64,000 bases of DNA from Acidobacteriota bacterium (GTDB lineage Bacteria; Acidobacteriota; Vicinamibacteria; Vicinamibacterales; UBA2999): NCBI GenBank assembly GCA_016871195.1, contig VFZN01000006.1, forward strand, positions 17,489 to 81,488, read 5' to 3'. Position 1 is the stretch's first letter. Every line of letters starts with the position of its first letter. The notes under the pieces are model-generated. The model saw only the letters and a list, made by a program, of their open reading frames with translations. It made no database searches and was not told the origin of the DNA. Both the position numbers and the translations under genes were made by a program. Positions 46,445 to 54,402 of the stretch are shown one piece after another.

Positions 46445-47497
46445 ATGGCGGCACCGGGTCGGCTCGCGGGAGCGGAACAGGGGCGGGCGCTGCAGCAGTG
46501 TGCGCTGTTGCTCGAGGCGGGGCTGCCGCTGGTGTCGGCGCTCGATCTGAGGGCCTCGCTCGACGTCCGTCCGTCGACGCGCGAGCTGTGGCATCAGCTG
46601 GCGCGAGCGGTGGAAAGCGGTACACCGCTGTCGGCGGCGATGCGGCGTCTGGGCGACGCGGTGGATCCGTTCGTGGCGGGTATGGTCGACGCGGGAGAGC
46701 AGAGTGGCGAAATGCCCGCGATGCTCGAGCGCGCGGGTGCCACGCTGATCCAGCGCGCCGACACCGGTCAGGCGGTGCGGCGGGCCCTGTCGTATCCGAT
46801 GACCGTGCTGAGCGTGGCCGCGCTGGTCATGCTGGGGCTGACGTGGCGCGTGGTGCCGCTGTTTGCGGAGCTGTTCAGCGGGCTGGGAGTGCCCCTGCCC
46901 TGGCCGACCCGTGCGCTGCTCGAGGCCAGTGCACTGCTCGGTCGGTGGGGCCTCATGGCCGTGCTAGGGTGTGCTGTGCTTGGCCTGTGGTGGTGGCAGT
47001 GGCGTCGGCAGGGGCGCGGCCGGCGTGCCTGGCGGGCGCTGCTGGGCCGGTTGCCGTTCTCGGGACGAGTGCTGCGCGGGGCGTCGGTGACCGGGGCCTG
47101 CCGCATGCTGGCGATGCTGTTGCGCGCTGGCCTCCCCCTGACCGACGCGCTGGCGACGACCGCGCTCTGCGCGGACGAGCCAGAGGCACGACTGGCCCTG
47201 CTGCGCATGAGACGGGCGGTGCTTCGTGGCGACGGGCTGCGTGCCGCGCTCGAGCGCGACCGCTGGTGGCCTCCCCTCGTGATTGAGTGTGCGTCGGTGG
47301 GGGAGACGACCGGTCGTCTCGACACCATGCTGCTCAATGCCGCCGAGACGTGCGAGCGCGAACTGAGGCACGACCTGGCCACGGCCCTGACCCTGATCGA
47401 ACCGGCGGTCATGGTCCTGGTGGGCGGCGTAGTGGCGGCCATGGTGCTGTCGCTCTACCTACCCCTCTTCTCGCTGATGCAGACGCTGGGACGGTGA
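46445..47497 (+). CDS. pilC: Type IV pilus inner-membrane platform protein PilC
   Basis: A 350-residue protein with two copies of the T2SF domain: LLEAGLPLVSALDLRA near the N-terminus, and LLRAGLPLTDALATTALCADE from about residue 225 (parts). Three hydrophobic segments include a C-terminal helix with VMVLVGGVVAAMVLSLYLPLF in part. It anchors the ATPases at the membrane. It starts two bases after pilT, with GGAG upstream. Confidence 0.9.
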   Translation: MAAPGRLAGAEQGRALQQCALLLEAGLPLVSALDLRASLDVRPSTRELWHQLARAVESGTPLSAAMRRLGDAVDPFVAGMVDAGEQSGEMPAMLERAGATLIQRADTGQAVRRALSYPMTVLSVAALVMLGLTWRVVPLFAELFSGLGVPLPWPTRALLEASALLGRWGLMAVLGCAVLGLWWWQWRRQGRGRRAWRALLGRLPFSGRVLRGASVTGACRMLAMLLRAGLPLTDALATTALCADEPEARLALLRMRRAVLRGDGLRAALERDRWWPPLVIECASVGETTGRLDTMLLNAAETCERELRHDLATALTLIEPAVMVLVGGVVAAMVLSLYLPLFSLMQTLGR

Positions 47498-47565
47498 CCA
47501 GCGCGCTCTGTCTGGGACGCGGCGGGATGTTCTACACTGCGGGTAGGAACGCAGGGTTTGCGGCC

Positions 47566-47597
47566 GGCAGACACTGGATGCCGGTGCAGCGTCTGCC
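47566..47597 (+). other. Inverted repeat between pilC and the pilin gene
   Basis: GGCAGAC (47566-47572) and GTCTGCC (47591-47597) are perfect seven-base arms with an 18-base loop. It lies within the 209-base gap before the pilin gene. There is no T-run, so it may be a weak terminator or operator; nothing else in the gap is clear. Confidence 0.35.
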
Positions 47598-47706
47598 AGC
47601 CCCGTGAGTTCATCAGAGGCGACGTGTGGGGAACGCGGTTTGCAGGGCATCTCCTGAGTGAGAGGTCGGGGGACACCGCCGTCGTTGGAAAGGTCACAGG
47701 AACGCT

Positions 47707-48249
47707 ATGCACGCACGCAATCGTCAGGGGTTCACGCTCATCGAACTGCTCATTGTGGTGGCCATCATCGGCATCATTTCCGCGATCGCGGTGCCCGGGC
47801 TCATGGGCATGCGGCGGTCCGGCAATGAGACGTCGGCCGTCGGGTCGCTCAGGGCCATCTACAGCTCGCAGCAGGCCTTCGCGGCCACGTGCGGGAACGG
47901 CTTCTATGCGGCGAAGCTGACGGACCTGGCGTCGGCGCCCCCTAATGGGGGTGCGCCGTTCATCAGTCCCGACCTCGGGGCGGCGGACGAAGTGCAGAAG
48001 AGCGGCTACCTCATTTCTATCGCCGCTGGCAGTGACGGGGCCGCGGCCAGCCTTGATGCCTGCAACGGCATCGCGTCGGCCGACCTGACCAGCTCGTGGT
48101 ATGCCAAGGCCGAACCGATTTCTCCGGGTTCGACGGGAACGCGCTACTTCTGGGTCGGCACCCTCGGCACCATTTTCGCGGACGCGGCAAAGGCGATTCC
48201 GTCGACGGTCGGCTCGGATCAGGCGCCCGGCGGCGCACCGATTCAGTAG
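47707..48249 (+). CDS. Type IV prepilin (major pilin candidate)
   Basis: A 180-residue prepilin. Short basic leader ending at G8, then FTLIELLIVVAIIGIISAIAVP with E5 of the mature protein, the signature cut and methylated by prepilin peptidase. The globular part has two cysteines (C62 and C119), presumably a disulfide. AGGA lies six bases upstream of the ATG. It sits between pilC and the oxidative-folding and peptidase genes. It is the best candidate for the main fibre subunit, being the only full-length GFTLIEL pilin here. Confidence 0.92.
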   Translation: MHARNRQGFTLIELLIVVAIIGIISAIAVPGLMGMRRSGNETSAVGSLRAIYSSQQAFAATCGNGFYAAKLTDLASAPPNGGAPFISPDLGAADEVQKSGYLISIAAGSDGAAASLDACNGIASADLTSSWYAKAEPISPGSTGTRYFWVGTLGTIFADAAKAIPSTVGSDQAPGGAPIQ

Positions 48250-48262
48250 GCCCGTCGGGGCG

Positions 48263-48268
48263 TATAAT
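48263..48268 (+). promoter_or_regulatory. Consensus -10 element immediately before the VKOR-thioredoxin gene
   Basis: A perfect TATAAT ends seven bases before the ATG at 48276, so transcription would begin at or next to the start codon. The -35 region (GATTCA at 48240) is poor. It suggests an internal promoter giving a leaderless message for this gene and the ones after it. Confidence 0.5.
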
Positions 48269-48275
48269 CGCGCAC

Positions 48276-49484
48276 ATGTCTGCCTGGTTTCTTGCGTTTG
48301 CGGGGCTGGGGCTGGCGGCAGCCTCCTGGTCTACCTGGGTGCACTACACACTGATTGCCGATCCGCTGTCGGTGCCGTCGTGCGACATCAATGCGGTGTT
48401 CAGCTGCAGTCAGGCCTACACCAGCGAATACGGGTCAGTTGGCGGGGTGTCGGTGGCGCTCATCGGCGCCCTGTTCTTCGCGTTTGTGCTTCTGCTGACC
48501 TTCCTTACGCAGCAGTCGAGGACCGCGCGCGCTAACCTGCCGCTGTATCTTTTTGCGGCATCGACGGTCGGCCTGGCCGTGGTGCTCTACCTCGGATACA
48601 TCTCGTGGTTTGTCCTCGGCACCGTCTGCCTGTTGTGTGTCGGGTCATATGTCGCAGTGATCGGGTTGTTCCTCAGCTCGGGAGCCGCCGCGAAGGAGCC
48701 TATGTCGAGTCTGCCGTCCCGTCTGTCGCGAGACCTGTCCACCCTCTTCAGCACGCCGTCGGCGCTCGCGACCACCGTCGCCTTCGTCGTGGTAGCCGCC
48801 GCGGCGGTCACTATGTTCCCGCACCCCAGCGAGGCCGCCGCCACTGCGTCGGTCGACGGGCAGACCCTCGGTGGGGCGACCGGCCCGGCCATTCCTGCGG
48901 CGCAGCTGAAGGAATTCGAAGACTATCTGGCCGCACAGCCGCGCGAGACCATGAACATTCCGACCAACGGCGCCGCCGTGGTCGTGGTCAAGTTCAACGA
49001 CTATCAGTGCCCGGCCTGTGGACAGACGCACCTGGCACTGAAGCCGGTCAAGGAGAAGTGGGTACGCGAGGGCAGTGGCCGGGTGCAGTTTGTCACGATG
49101 GACTTTGCCCTCGAGCGTGAGTGCAACGCCGGCATGCAGTCTGACGTGCATCTGGCGGCCTGTGATGCCGCGGTAGCCGTGCGCCTGGCCCGGGAGAAGG
49201 GGAAGGGCGATGCGCTGGAAGACTGGCTGTTCGCCAATCAGCCCATCATGACGCCGGCCTCCGTCCGCCAGGCGGCGGCTGATGTGGCTGGCGTGACCGA
49301 CATGGATGCGCGCTATGCCGACGTGCTGACAAAGGTGAAGGCTGACACCACCATGGGCGTGCAGCTGAAGGTCGCCTCGACGCCCACGTTCTTCCTCAAC
49401 GGCATCAGGCTGCCTGGGCTGCGCCCCGAGTTTTTCGATGCGGCGATCGCCTGGGAACTGAAGCGGATCAGCGGCGCCAAGTAA
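48276..49484 (+). CDS. Vitamin K epoxide reductase-like protein fused to a thioredoxin/DsbA-like domain
   Basis: A 402-residue fusion. Residues 1-135 form a four- to five-helix VKOR domain with loop cysteines C36 and C44 and the active CxxC at C118/C121. A further helix at about 164-181 leads into a periplasmic thioredoxin-fold domain with C245-P-A-C248 and the cis-proline motif TPTFFLNG. Such fusions oxidise disulfides in exported proteins and pass electrons to quinone. It is placed between the pilin gene and prepilin peptidase, whose pilin-like neighbours all contain cysteines. The ATG at 48276 gives the correct first helix; the frame upstream to 48096 overlaps the pilin. Confidence 0.92.
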   Translation: MSAWFLAFAGLGLAAASWSTWVHYTLIADPLSVPSCDINAVFSCSQAYTSEYGSVGGVSVALIGALFFAFVLLLTFLTQQSRTARANLPLYLFAASTVGLAVVLYLGYISWFVLGTVCLLCVGSYVAVIGLFLSSGAAAKEPMSSLPSRLSRDLSTLFSTPSALATTVAFVVVAAAAVTMFPHPSEAAATASVDGQTLGGATGPAIPAAQLKEFEDYLAAQPRETMNIPTNGAAVVVVKFNDYQCPACGQTHLALKPVKEKWVREGSGRVQFVTMDFALERECNAGMQSDVHLAACDAAVAVRLAREKGKGDALEDWLFANQPIMTPASVRQAAADVAGVTDMDARYADVLTKVKADTTMGVQLKVASTPTFFLNGIRLPGLRPEFFDAAIAWELKRISGAK

Positions 49485-49490
49485 TCGCGC

Positions 49491-50240
49491 ATGCTTTGGG
49501 GCATTCCCGGCCTGCTCGTCGGGAGCTTTCTGAATGTGGTGATCCACCGGGTGCCGCTGGGAAGGTCCATCATCTGGCCCTCCTCGCGGTGCCCGCACTG
49601 CAGCGCCCCCATCGGTGGGGTCGATAACATTCCTCTCCTGTCATGGTGCTGGCTGCGCGGACGCTGCCGTCAGTGCCGCCAGCCGATCAGCTGGCGCTAC
49701 CCCGCGGTTGAGGCCGGGACGGCCCTCGTGTTCATCGAGGTGGCCCGGTCGGCTCCCGATGCCTTCACGCTTGTGCACCATCTCGTCTACGCCTCGGTGC
49801 TGATCGCCCTGCTCGCAATCGATTTCGAGCACTACATCCTTCCGGACGAACTCACGCTGGGCGGACTTGTGGCAGGACTCGCTGGTGCGGCGCTGACGGC
49901 ACCCTCGCTCCGCGTGCGTCTCATCGGTGCTGCCCTGGGGGCGGCCGTGCCGATGGGCATTGCCCTCGCGTATCGCCGGTGGCGGGGGCAGGAGGGGCTG
50001 GGCATGGGCGATGTGAAGATGCTAGCGATGATGGGCGCCGCAACAGGCTGGGCCCACATGCTGCTGTCACTCATGCTCGCCACGTTCGCCGGAGCGCTCG
50101 TCGGCATGCTACTGCTGGCGTTTGACGGACGGTCGCTGCAGCGTCCCTTGCCATTCGGCACGTTCCTGTCGATGGCCGGCCTGGTCGCACTGGTGCGCGG
50201 CGATGCCATCATTCGCTGGTATCTGGGCCTGATGCTGTAG
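49491..50240 (+). CDS. pilD: Prepilin peptidase (type IV leader peptidase/N-methyltransferase)
   Basis: A 249-residue membrane enzyme. N-terminal GSFLNVVIHRVP, then C34-x2-C37 and C59-x2-C62, the zinc-binding methyltransferase loop. The aspartyl-protease residues lie in IDFEHYILPDELTL and GMGDVKML. About eight helices. It cleaves and methylates the pilins encoded on both sides. It starts six bases after the VKOR fusion, without a clear ribosome-binding site, so it is probably coupled. Confidence 0.93.
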   Translation: MLWGIPGLLVGSFLNVVIHRVPLGRSIIWPSSRCPHCSAPIGGVDNIPLLSWCWLRGRCRQCRQPISWRYPAVEAGTALVFIEVARSAPDAFTLVHHLVYASVLIALLAIDFEHYILPDELTLGGLVAGLAGAALTAPSLRVRLIGAALGAAVPMGIALAYRRWRGQEGLGMGDVKMLAMMGAATGWAHMLLSLMLATFAGALVGMLLLAFDGRSLQRPLPFGTFLSMAGLVALVRGDAIIRWYLGLML

Positions 50241-50390
50241 CGGCGTCGTGCGCACTTCCTGCGCGCTCGGCCCCGGCTCCGAATTTCAGTTGTGTCGCTG
50301 GTGCCACCGACCCGGATGGTGCCGCACGTCTGCGTCAGGGGAGTGGGGTACCCTCCCTGTGTTGGCAGGTGCCTTGCTCGTCGGAGGGCC

Positions 50391-50813
50391 ATGCATGTCG
50401 TGCGCTCGTCGGGCTTCACGCTGGTTGAGGTGTTGGTTGCATCTGCGGTGGCAGCGGTCATGATGGCCGGCGTTCTCACTGCGGCTGGCTCGGTCACTCT
50501 GCACCTGCGTCAGTCCGAGCAGACATGGAAGGCTGCCGATGCAGTGTCGCAGGCGCTGGACCAGTGGCGCACGCTCAATGCGACAGGCGCGCGCGACCGC
50601 GACGGCTGGCGTCTTGCCGTCGACGAGTCTGGGGCGCTGACCGAGGTGCGGGCAGGCGCGGTTCCCGTGTTCACGGTGGTGGTTCGTGCCACGGTGCCTT
50701 CGGGCTGGCCGTCAGGCGCGGTGCGAGTCGAGGCATGTGCCTATCGAGGTACTGCGGACGCGACTCAGCAGGCGCACGTGTGCCTGCTGAGCGGCGTGCG
50801 TGGGGGGCTGTGA
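50391..50813 (+). CDS. Minor pilin-like protein (PilV/GspI type)
   Basis: A 140-residue protein. Prepilin leader MHVVRSSG then FTLVEVLVASAVAAVMMAG with mature E5. The short globular domain has cysteines C116 and C131. Start: the ATG at 50391 has GGAGGG close by, only two to three bases away, so the GTG at 50400 is a weaker alternative; the long frame from 50292 is non-coding upstream. Its stop overlaps the next gene as GTGA. Minor pilins prime pilus assembly. Confidence 0.8.
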   Translation: MHVVRSSGFTLVEVLVASAVAAVMMAGVLTAAGSVTLHLRQSEQTWKAADAVSQALDQWRTLNATGARDRDGWRLAVDESGALTEVRAGAVPVFTVVVRATVPSGWPSGAVRVEACAYRGTADATQQAHVCLLSGVRGGL

Positions 50814-51844
50814 ACGCGCGGGGGATGACCGTGCTCGAGTTGGTGCTTGCCCTGGTACCTGGGCTGATCGTCGTCGGCACGGTGTTCCTGCTGGTGCCGC
50901 ACGTACGCCAGTTTAGCCAGGACACGCCGCGCCGGGTGGAAGCCCAGCAACGGCTGTGGTGGGCGGCTGAGCGTCTGGTGGCAGCGATTCGGGCCACTCA
51001 AGGCCCGTTGCCCATGGCCGACGGGTTGTACCGGCTGTCACGGGCGGCACCAGTCATTCGTCTGGTGTCGACCGCCGAGACTATCGATGGCATCGAGCTG
51101 ATGATGCCCACCGGGACAGGGGTGGCCCGGTTGCGGGCGTCAATGTCCGGCGCCGGCGGTGACCTGTCTCTCGATGCGTCACCCTGCGCGGCGCTCGGCA
51201 CCGTCTGCGGATTCTCGGCGAATGATGTGGCCGTCGTGGTCGACGGTGTCGGCCACGCCGAGGTATTCGATGTCACACTCGCCACAAAGGCCGGTGCATC
51301 CCTTCGCCCTCGTGTCCCGCTGCACTACGCGTATCAGACAGGAGCGTGGGTGGTGGCCGTGCGGGTCGAGCGGTGGACCGCCGAACGCGACCCTGCAGGC
51401 GGCTGGATGCTGAGACGCCGCACAGGAGCAGGTGCTGTGGAGACGATGGCCGATCGGCTGCGCGAGGTCCGCATCACGGCGTGGGGTGAATCGATGGCCC
51501 CGACGGCCCGATGGGTCACCCCCATGCGCGCGGTGGTGTCCTACGGGCTGCCGCTGCCCGACGCGCAGCTGCTCGCAGGGCTCGACGCCGAGACACCGTG
51601 CGGCTGGCACTGGAGCGGTACAGGGTGGCTGTCGCAACTACACACGTGGGGTGCGACGGCGGTCGCACCGTTCCCGCTTGCGCGGATGAGCGATGGGCCG
51701 TGGTGCGGGGGCATTGGAAGCCCGTCCGCCTTTGATGCGGACCTGATGCGTCTTGCCCGGATTGACGTGCACCTGGAAGCTGCGATCGACGGAGTTGGTA
51801 GTCAGACGGTCACGGTCGACCGAACGGTCGGGTGGCGGCCATGA
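50810..51844 (+). CDS. Minor pilin-like protein (PilW/GspJ type)
   Basis: A 344-residue protein. Leader MNARG, then MTVLELVLALVPGLIVVGTV with E at mature position 5. The large C-terminal region has four cysteines in separate places (DASPCAALGTVCGF, ETPCGW, GPWCGG). The GTG at 50810 overlaps the previous stop; starting at ATG 50825 would remove the leader. It follows the PilV-like gene and precedes the PilX-like one, the usual minor-pilin order. Confidence 0.75.
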   Translation: MNARGMTVLELVLALVPGLIVVGTVFLLVPHVRQFSQDTPRRVEAQQRLWWAAERLVAAIRATQGPLPMADGLYRLSRAAPVIRLVSTAETIDGIELMMPTGTGVARLRASMSGAGGDLSLDASPCAALGTVCGFSANDVAVVVDGVGHAEVFDVTLATKAGASLRPRVPLHYAYQTGAWVVAVRVERWTAERDPAGGWMLRRRTGAGAVETMADRLREVRITAWGESMAPTARWVTPMRAVVSYGLPLPDAQLLAGLDAETPCGWHWSGTGWLSQLHTWGATAVAPFPLARMSDGPWCGGIGSPSAFDADLMRLARIDVHLEAAIDGVGSQTVTVDRTVGWRP

Positions 51845-52560
51845 GGCGCCGGTCAGAGGGGCGCGCGTCCGAGTCGGGGATGGTGCTGGTGGTGGTGACT
51901 GTTGTGGCGGGCCTGTTGCTGCTGTCGGGCCTTGGGCTGGTCGCCCTCGCCGGACGCGACATGCTGACCATGCGGCATCGTGTCGAGCGGCAGCACCTGA
52001 GGCATCTGGCCTATGGTGCCCTGCATGTGGCCGCTACGGCGCTGGCTACCTCGTCGTTTCACGAGGTGCTGCGAGGGAACATCAGAACGGCAGCCGGTGA
52101 TCCGGCGTCGGTCGCGTCCTACGCGCTGACTCTGGACATCATCGTCGACGTTCGCAGCGAAACCGCATGGCTGACGTGCGGGCGCCGTACTTCCTGCACC
52201 GACACAGACCGGCGTCGCACCACAATGACCCGACCGTGGGGACCGCGCAATCCCCAGTGGGTGGTCGTGATGCAGGGGCCGTCCTCGCGCTGGTGGCCTG
52301 GCGCGTGGCACCGGGGCAGTGTCGTGGTGGTCTGGGCAGGTGACGATGCGCGTGAGATCGATGGCGACCCCGCGCATGATGACGAAGCCGGACCGGCAAC
52401 AGGTCAGGGGATTGTTCGTCTGTACGCCGTGGCCTATGGAGTGTCTGGAGGGCGTCAGGCGGTGGAGGCTGAGCTGATTCGATACTGCGAGGCGACCGTC
52501 GCACACTGTCAGACAGGGTGCGAGCTATCTGGAGTGCGAGAGGTGAACAGTGAGCTCTAG
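51841..52560 (+). CDS. Minor pilin-like protein (PilX/GspK type)
   Basis: A 239-residue protein. A basic leader of 13 residues ending at G13, then MVLVVVTVVAGLLLLSGLGLVAL, a hydrophobic helix without E5, as in PilX/GspK pilins that cap the fibre tip. Five cysteines (C113, C119, C216, C223, C227). ATGA overlap with the preceding gene. Family assignment rests on position and helix type, as the globular part is not conserved by eye. Confidence 0.65.
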   Translation: MRRRSEGRASESGMVLVVVTVVAGLLLLSGLGLVALAGRDMLTMRHRVERQHLRHLAYGALHVAATALATSSFHEVLRGNIRTAAGDPASVASYALTLDIIVDVRSETAWLTCGRRTSCTDTDRRRTTMTRPWGPRNPQWVVVMQGPSSRWWPGAWHRGSVVVVWAGDDAREIDGDPAHDDEAGPATGQGIVRLYAVAYGVSGGRQAVEAELIRYCEATVAHCQTGCELSGVREVNSEL

Positions 52561-53239
52561 TGGCTGTCGTCCAGCGTCATCGCCAGTGCTCGTGTGGGGG
52601 CTGGTAGGGTGCTTTGGGATGGTGGGGCCTCAACAGGCACAGCTCACCGATGCGTCACGACGGGAGGCTGAGCGCCGTGCGACGGTGCCGCGCGCCGAAC
52701 GCGTGCTGACGAATGCCGACCTGGATCGCGGTCGCCCGTCGCCGTCGGTGACCCTCGAGTCGGCTGGAGAATCGAAGGAGCCGAGCCCCGGTCCTGGCGA
52801 CATGCACGACGCGCCTCGAACCAGGGCAACCGCCCCCTCTGCAATCGCGACGCTCGACCAGACGCCGCGAGGATTGGAGGAAGCGCAGACCGCAGGGCTC
52901 AACGCGGTCGGTCGCGCTACCGCTGGGAATGTCGAGCCGTCCGTCAGAGATGAGGCCTGGTGGCGACAGCGCGCCGAGGCATTGTCGGCACGAAGGCGCC
53001 GGCTTGGCGAGCAGCAACGGGCGATGCAGAACCGTATCGACATGCTGGCGGCCGACATTGCGGAACGCGACGATCCGTTTCAGCGCGCCGCGCTTGAGGG
53101 CGACCGTGGCCGTGCCCTCGAGGAACTTGACGCGCTGGGCCGTGACGCGGCCGATCTCGAGCGGATGGCGATGGCGTTTGAAGAATCCGCCCGACGCCAG
53201 GCCGTGCCCGCTGTGTGGATTCGCGTCGAACCCGACTAG
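52550..53239 (+). CDS. Unknown probable lipoprotein at the end of the pilus operon
   Basis: A 229-residue protein that I do not recognise. A short hydrophobic stretch ends in L-V-G-C (C21), a plausible lipobox. Residues 30-130 are polar and low in order. About residues 140-215 form a probable coiled coil rich in Arg, Glu, Ala and Gln (LSARRRRLGEQQRAM, RGRALEELDALGRDAADLERM). It starts at GTG, overlapping the PilX-like gene by 11 bases, so it belongs to the operon, and overlaps the aroB stop at its end. Possibly an envelope partner of the pilus; function not inferable. Confidence 0.6.
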   Translation: MSSSGCRPASSPVLVWGLVGCFGMVGPQQAQLTDASRREAERRATVPRAERVLTNADLDRGRPSPSVTLESAGESKEPSPGPGDMHDAPRTRATAPSAIATLDQTPRGLEEAQTAGLNAVGRATAGNVEPSVRDEAWWRQRAEALSARRRRLGEQQRAMQNRIDMLAADIAERDDPFQRAALEGDRGRALEELDALGRDAADLERMAMAFEESARRQAVPAVWIRVEPD

Positions 53240-54330
53240 GGCTGCAGGCCCAGCGCCCGCAACGCCGTGACGAGCTCGCGAGTGGTCACATCGGTCAGCT
53301 CGTGCGTGTGGCCGAGCACCGTCACCGCGACAAAGTGCAGACGACCCGCAAGGACCTTCTTGTCGTGTGCTGCGCCCCGCGCCACCTCGCGTGCTGACAA
53401 ATCGCGAATCGACGGCAACGGCCCCAGATGTTCGATGGCGGCCCGAATTGCGGTGGCGGTACCTGGTTGGGTGACCCCTCGGCGTTCACCCAGGGCGACG
53501 GCGGCCAGCATGCCATAGCCGACGGCCTCGCCATGGAGCAGTCTCCGGTAAGCCGTGGCTGATTCGAGGGCATGTCCGAGGGTATGCCCGAAATTCAGCA
53601 CACGTCTGGGACCGGCTTCCCGTTCGTCACCGGAGACGATGGCAGCCTTGATGCGGCATGACTCCGCCACCACAGCGTCGAGAAGCTCCGGGGTATCGGC
53701 AAAGGCAGAGCCAGCCCCCTGCGCGACGTGCTCGAGCAGGGACGGCGTTGCGATGGCGCCGTATTTGATGACCTCATACAGCCCGGCCCTGAACTGACGG
53801 CGCGGCAACGTGTCGAGCAGCAGGGGGTCAGCCACGACCAGCCGCGGGGCATGGAACGCGCCGATGAGGTTCTTTCCGAGGGGATGGTTCACGCCCGTTT
53901 TTCCGCCCACGGCACTGTCGACCTGGGCCATGAGCGTGGTGGGGACGTGCGCCACGCGCACACCGCGCAGATAGGTGGCCGCCGCAAATCCGGCCATGTC
54001 GCCGAGCACGCCTCCGCCAACGGCCACGATGACTGACGAGCGGTCCGCGTGTGATTCGACGAGGGCGTTGTGAATGCGACCGACGGTCTGCATGGTCTTC
54101 GAGCGCTCGCCGTCGGGGACGAGCATGGGTTCGGCCATGCGTCCCTTCAGCGCACGCGCGATACGTCTTCCCTGCGCCGACCACACGGTCGGGCTCGACA
54201 CCACGGTGACGCGTCCCGTGAGACCGGCGGCGTCCAGCCAGCGTGTTAGGGCTGCTGAGACACCATGCCCCACGACCACGGGATAGGGGCCGCCGCCAGC
54301 CTGCACGTCCATACGAGTGAACGAACTCAT
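53236..54330 (-). CDS. aroB: 3-dehydroquinate synthase
   Basis: A 364-residue shikimate-pathway enzyme that converts DAHP to 3-dehydroquinate. NAD-binding GGGVLGDMAGFAAATYLRG (in part), the phosphate/active-site PTTLMAQVDSAVGGKTGVN, and the metal-binding RVLNFGHTLGHALE with its histidines are all intact. The ATG at 54330 fits the family length; the frame continues upstream to 54945 but only as the antisense of proS. It overlaps by four bases the stop of the convergent lipoprotein gene. Confidence 0.94.
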   Translation of the reverse strand: MSSFTRMDVQAGGGPYPVVVGHGVSAALTRWLDAAGLTGRVTVVSSPTVWSAQGRRIARALKGRMAEPMLVPDGERSKTMQTVGRIHNALVESHADRSSVIVAVGGGVLGDMAGFAAATYLRGVRVAHVPTTLMAQVDSAVGGKTGVNHPLGKNLIGAFHAPRLVVADPLLLDTLPRRQFRAGLYEVIKYGAIATPSLLEHVAQGAGSAFADTPELLDAVVAESCRIKAAIVSGDEREAGPRRVLNFGHTLGHALESATAYRRLLHGEAVGYGMLAAVALGERRGVTQPGTATAIRAAIEHLGPLPSIRDLSAREVARGAAHDKKVLAGRLHFVAVTVLGHTHELTDVTTRELVTALRALGLQP

Positions 54331-54402
54331 GACGGCCGGTAGAATACCATCCGACTCAGCCCTACCCCCGGGCGGGGTACACTGGCGTGCTGACACCGCG
54401 CG

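Noticed and set aside
47510..47538. TACACT as a promoter -10 for the pilin gene
   Set aside because: No acceptable -35 at the right distance, and no sigma54 GG-N10-GC type motif was found.
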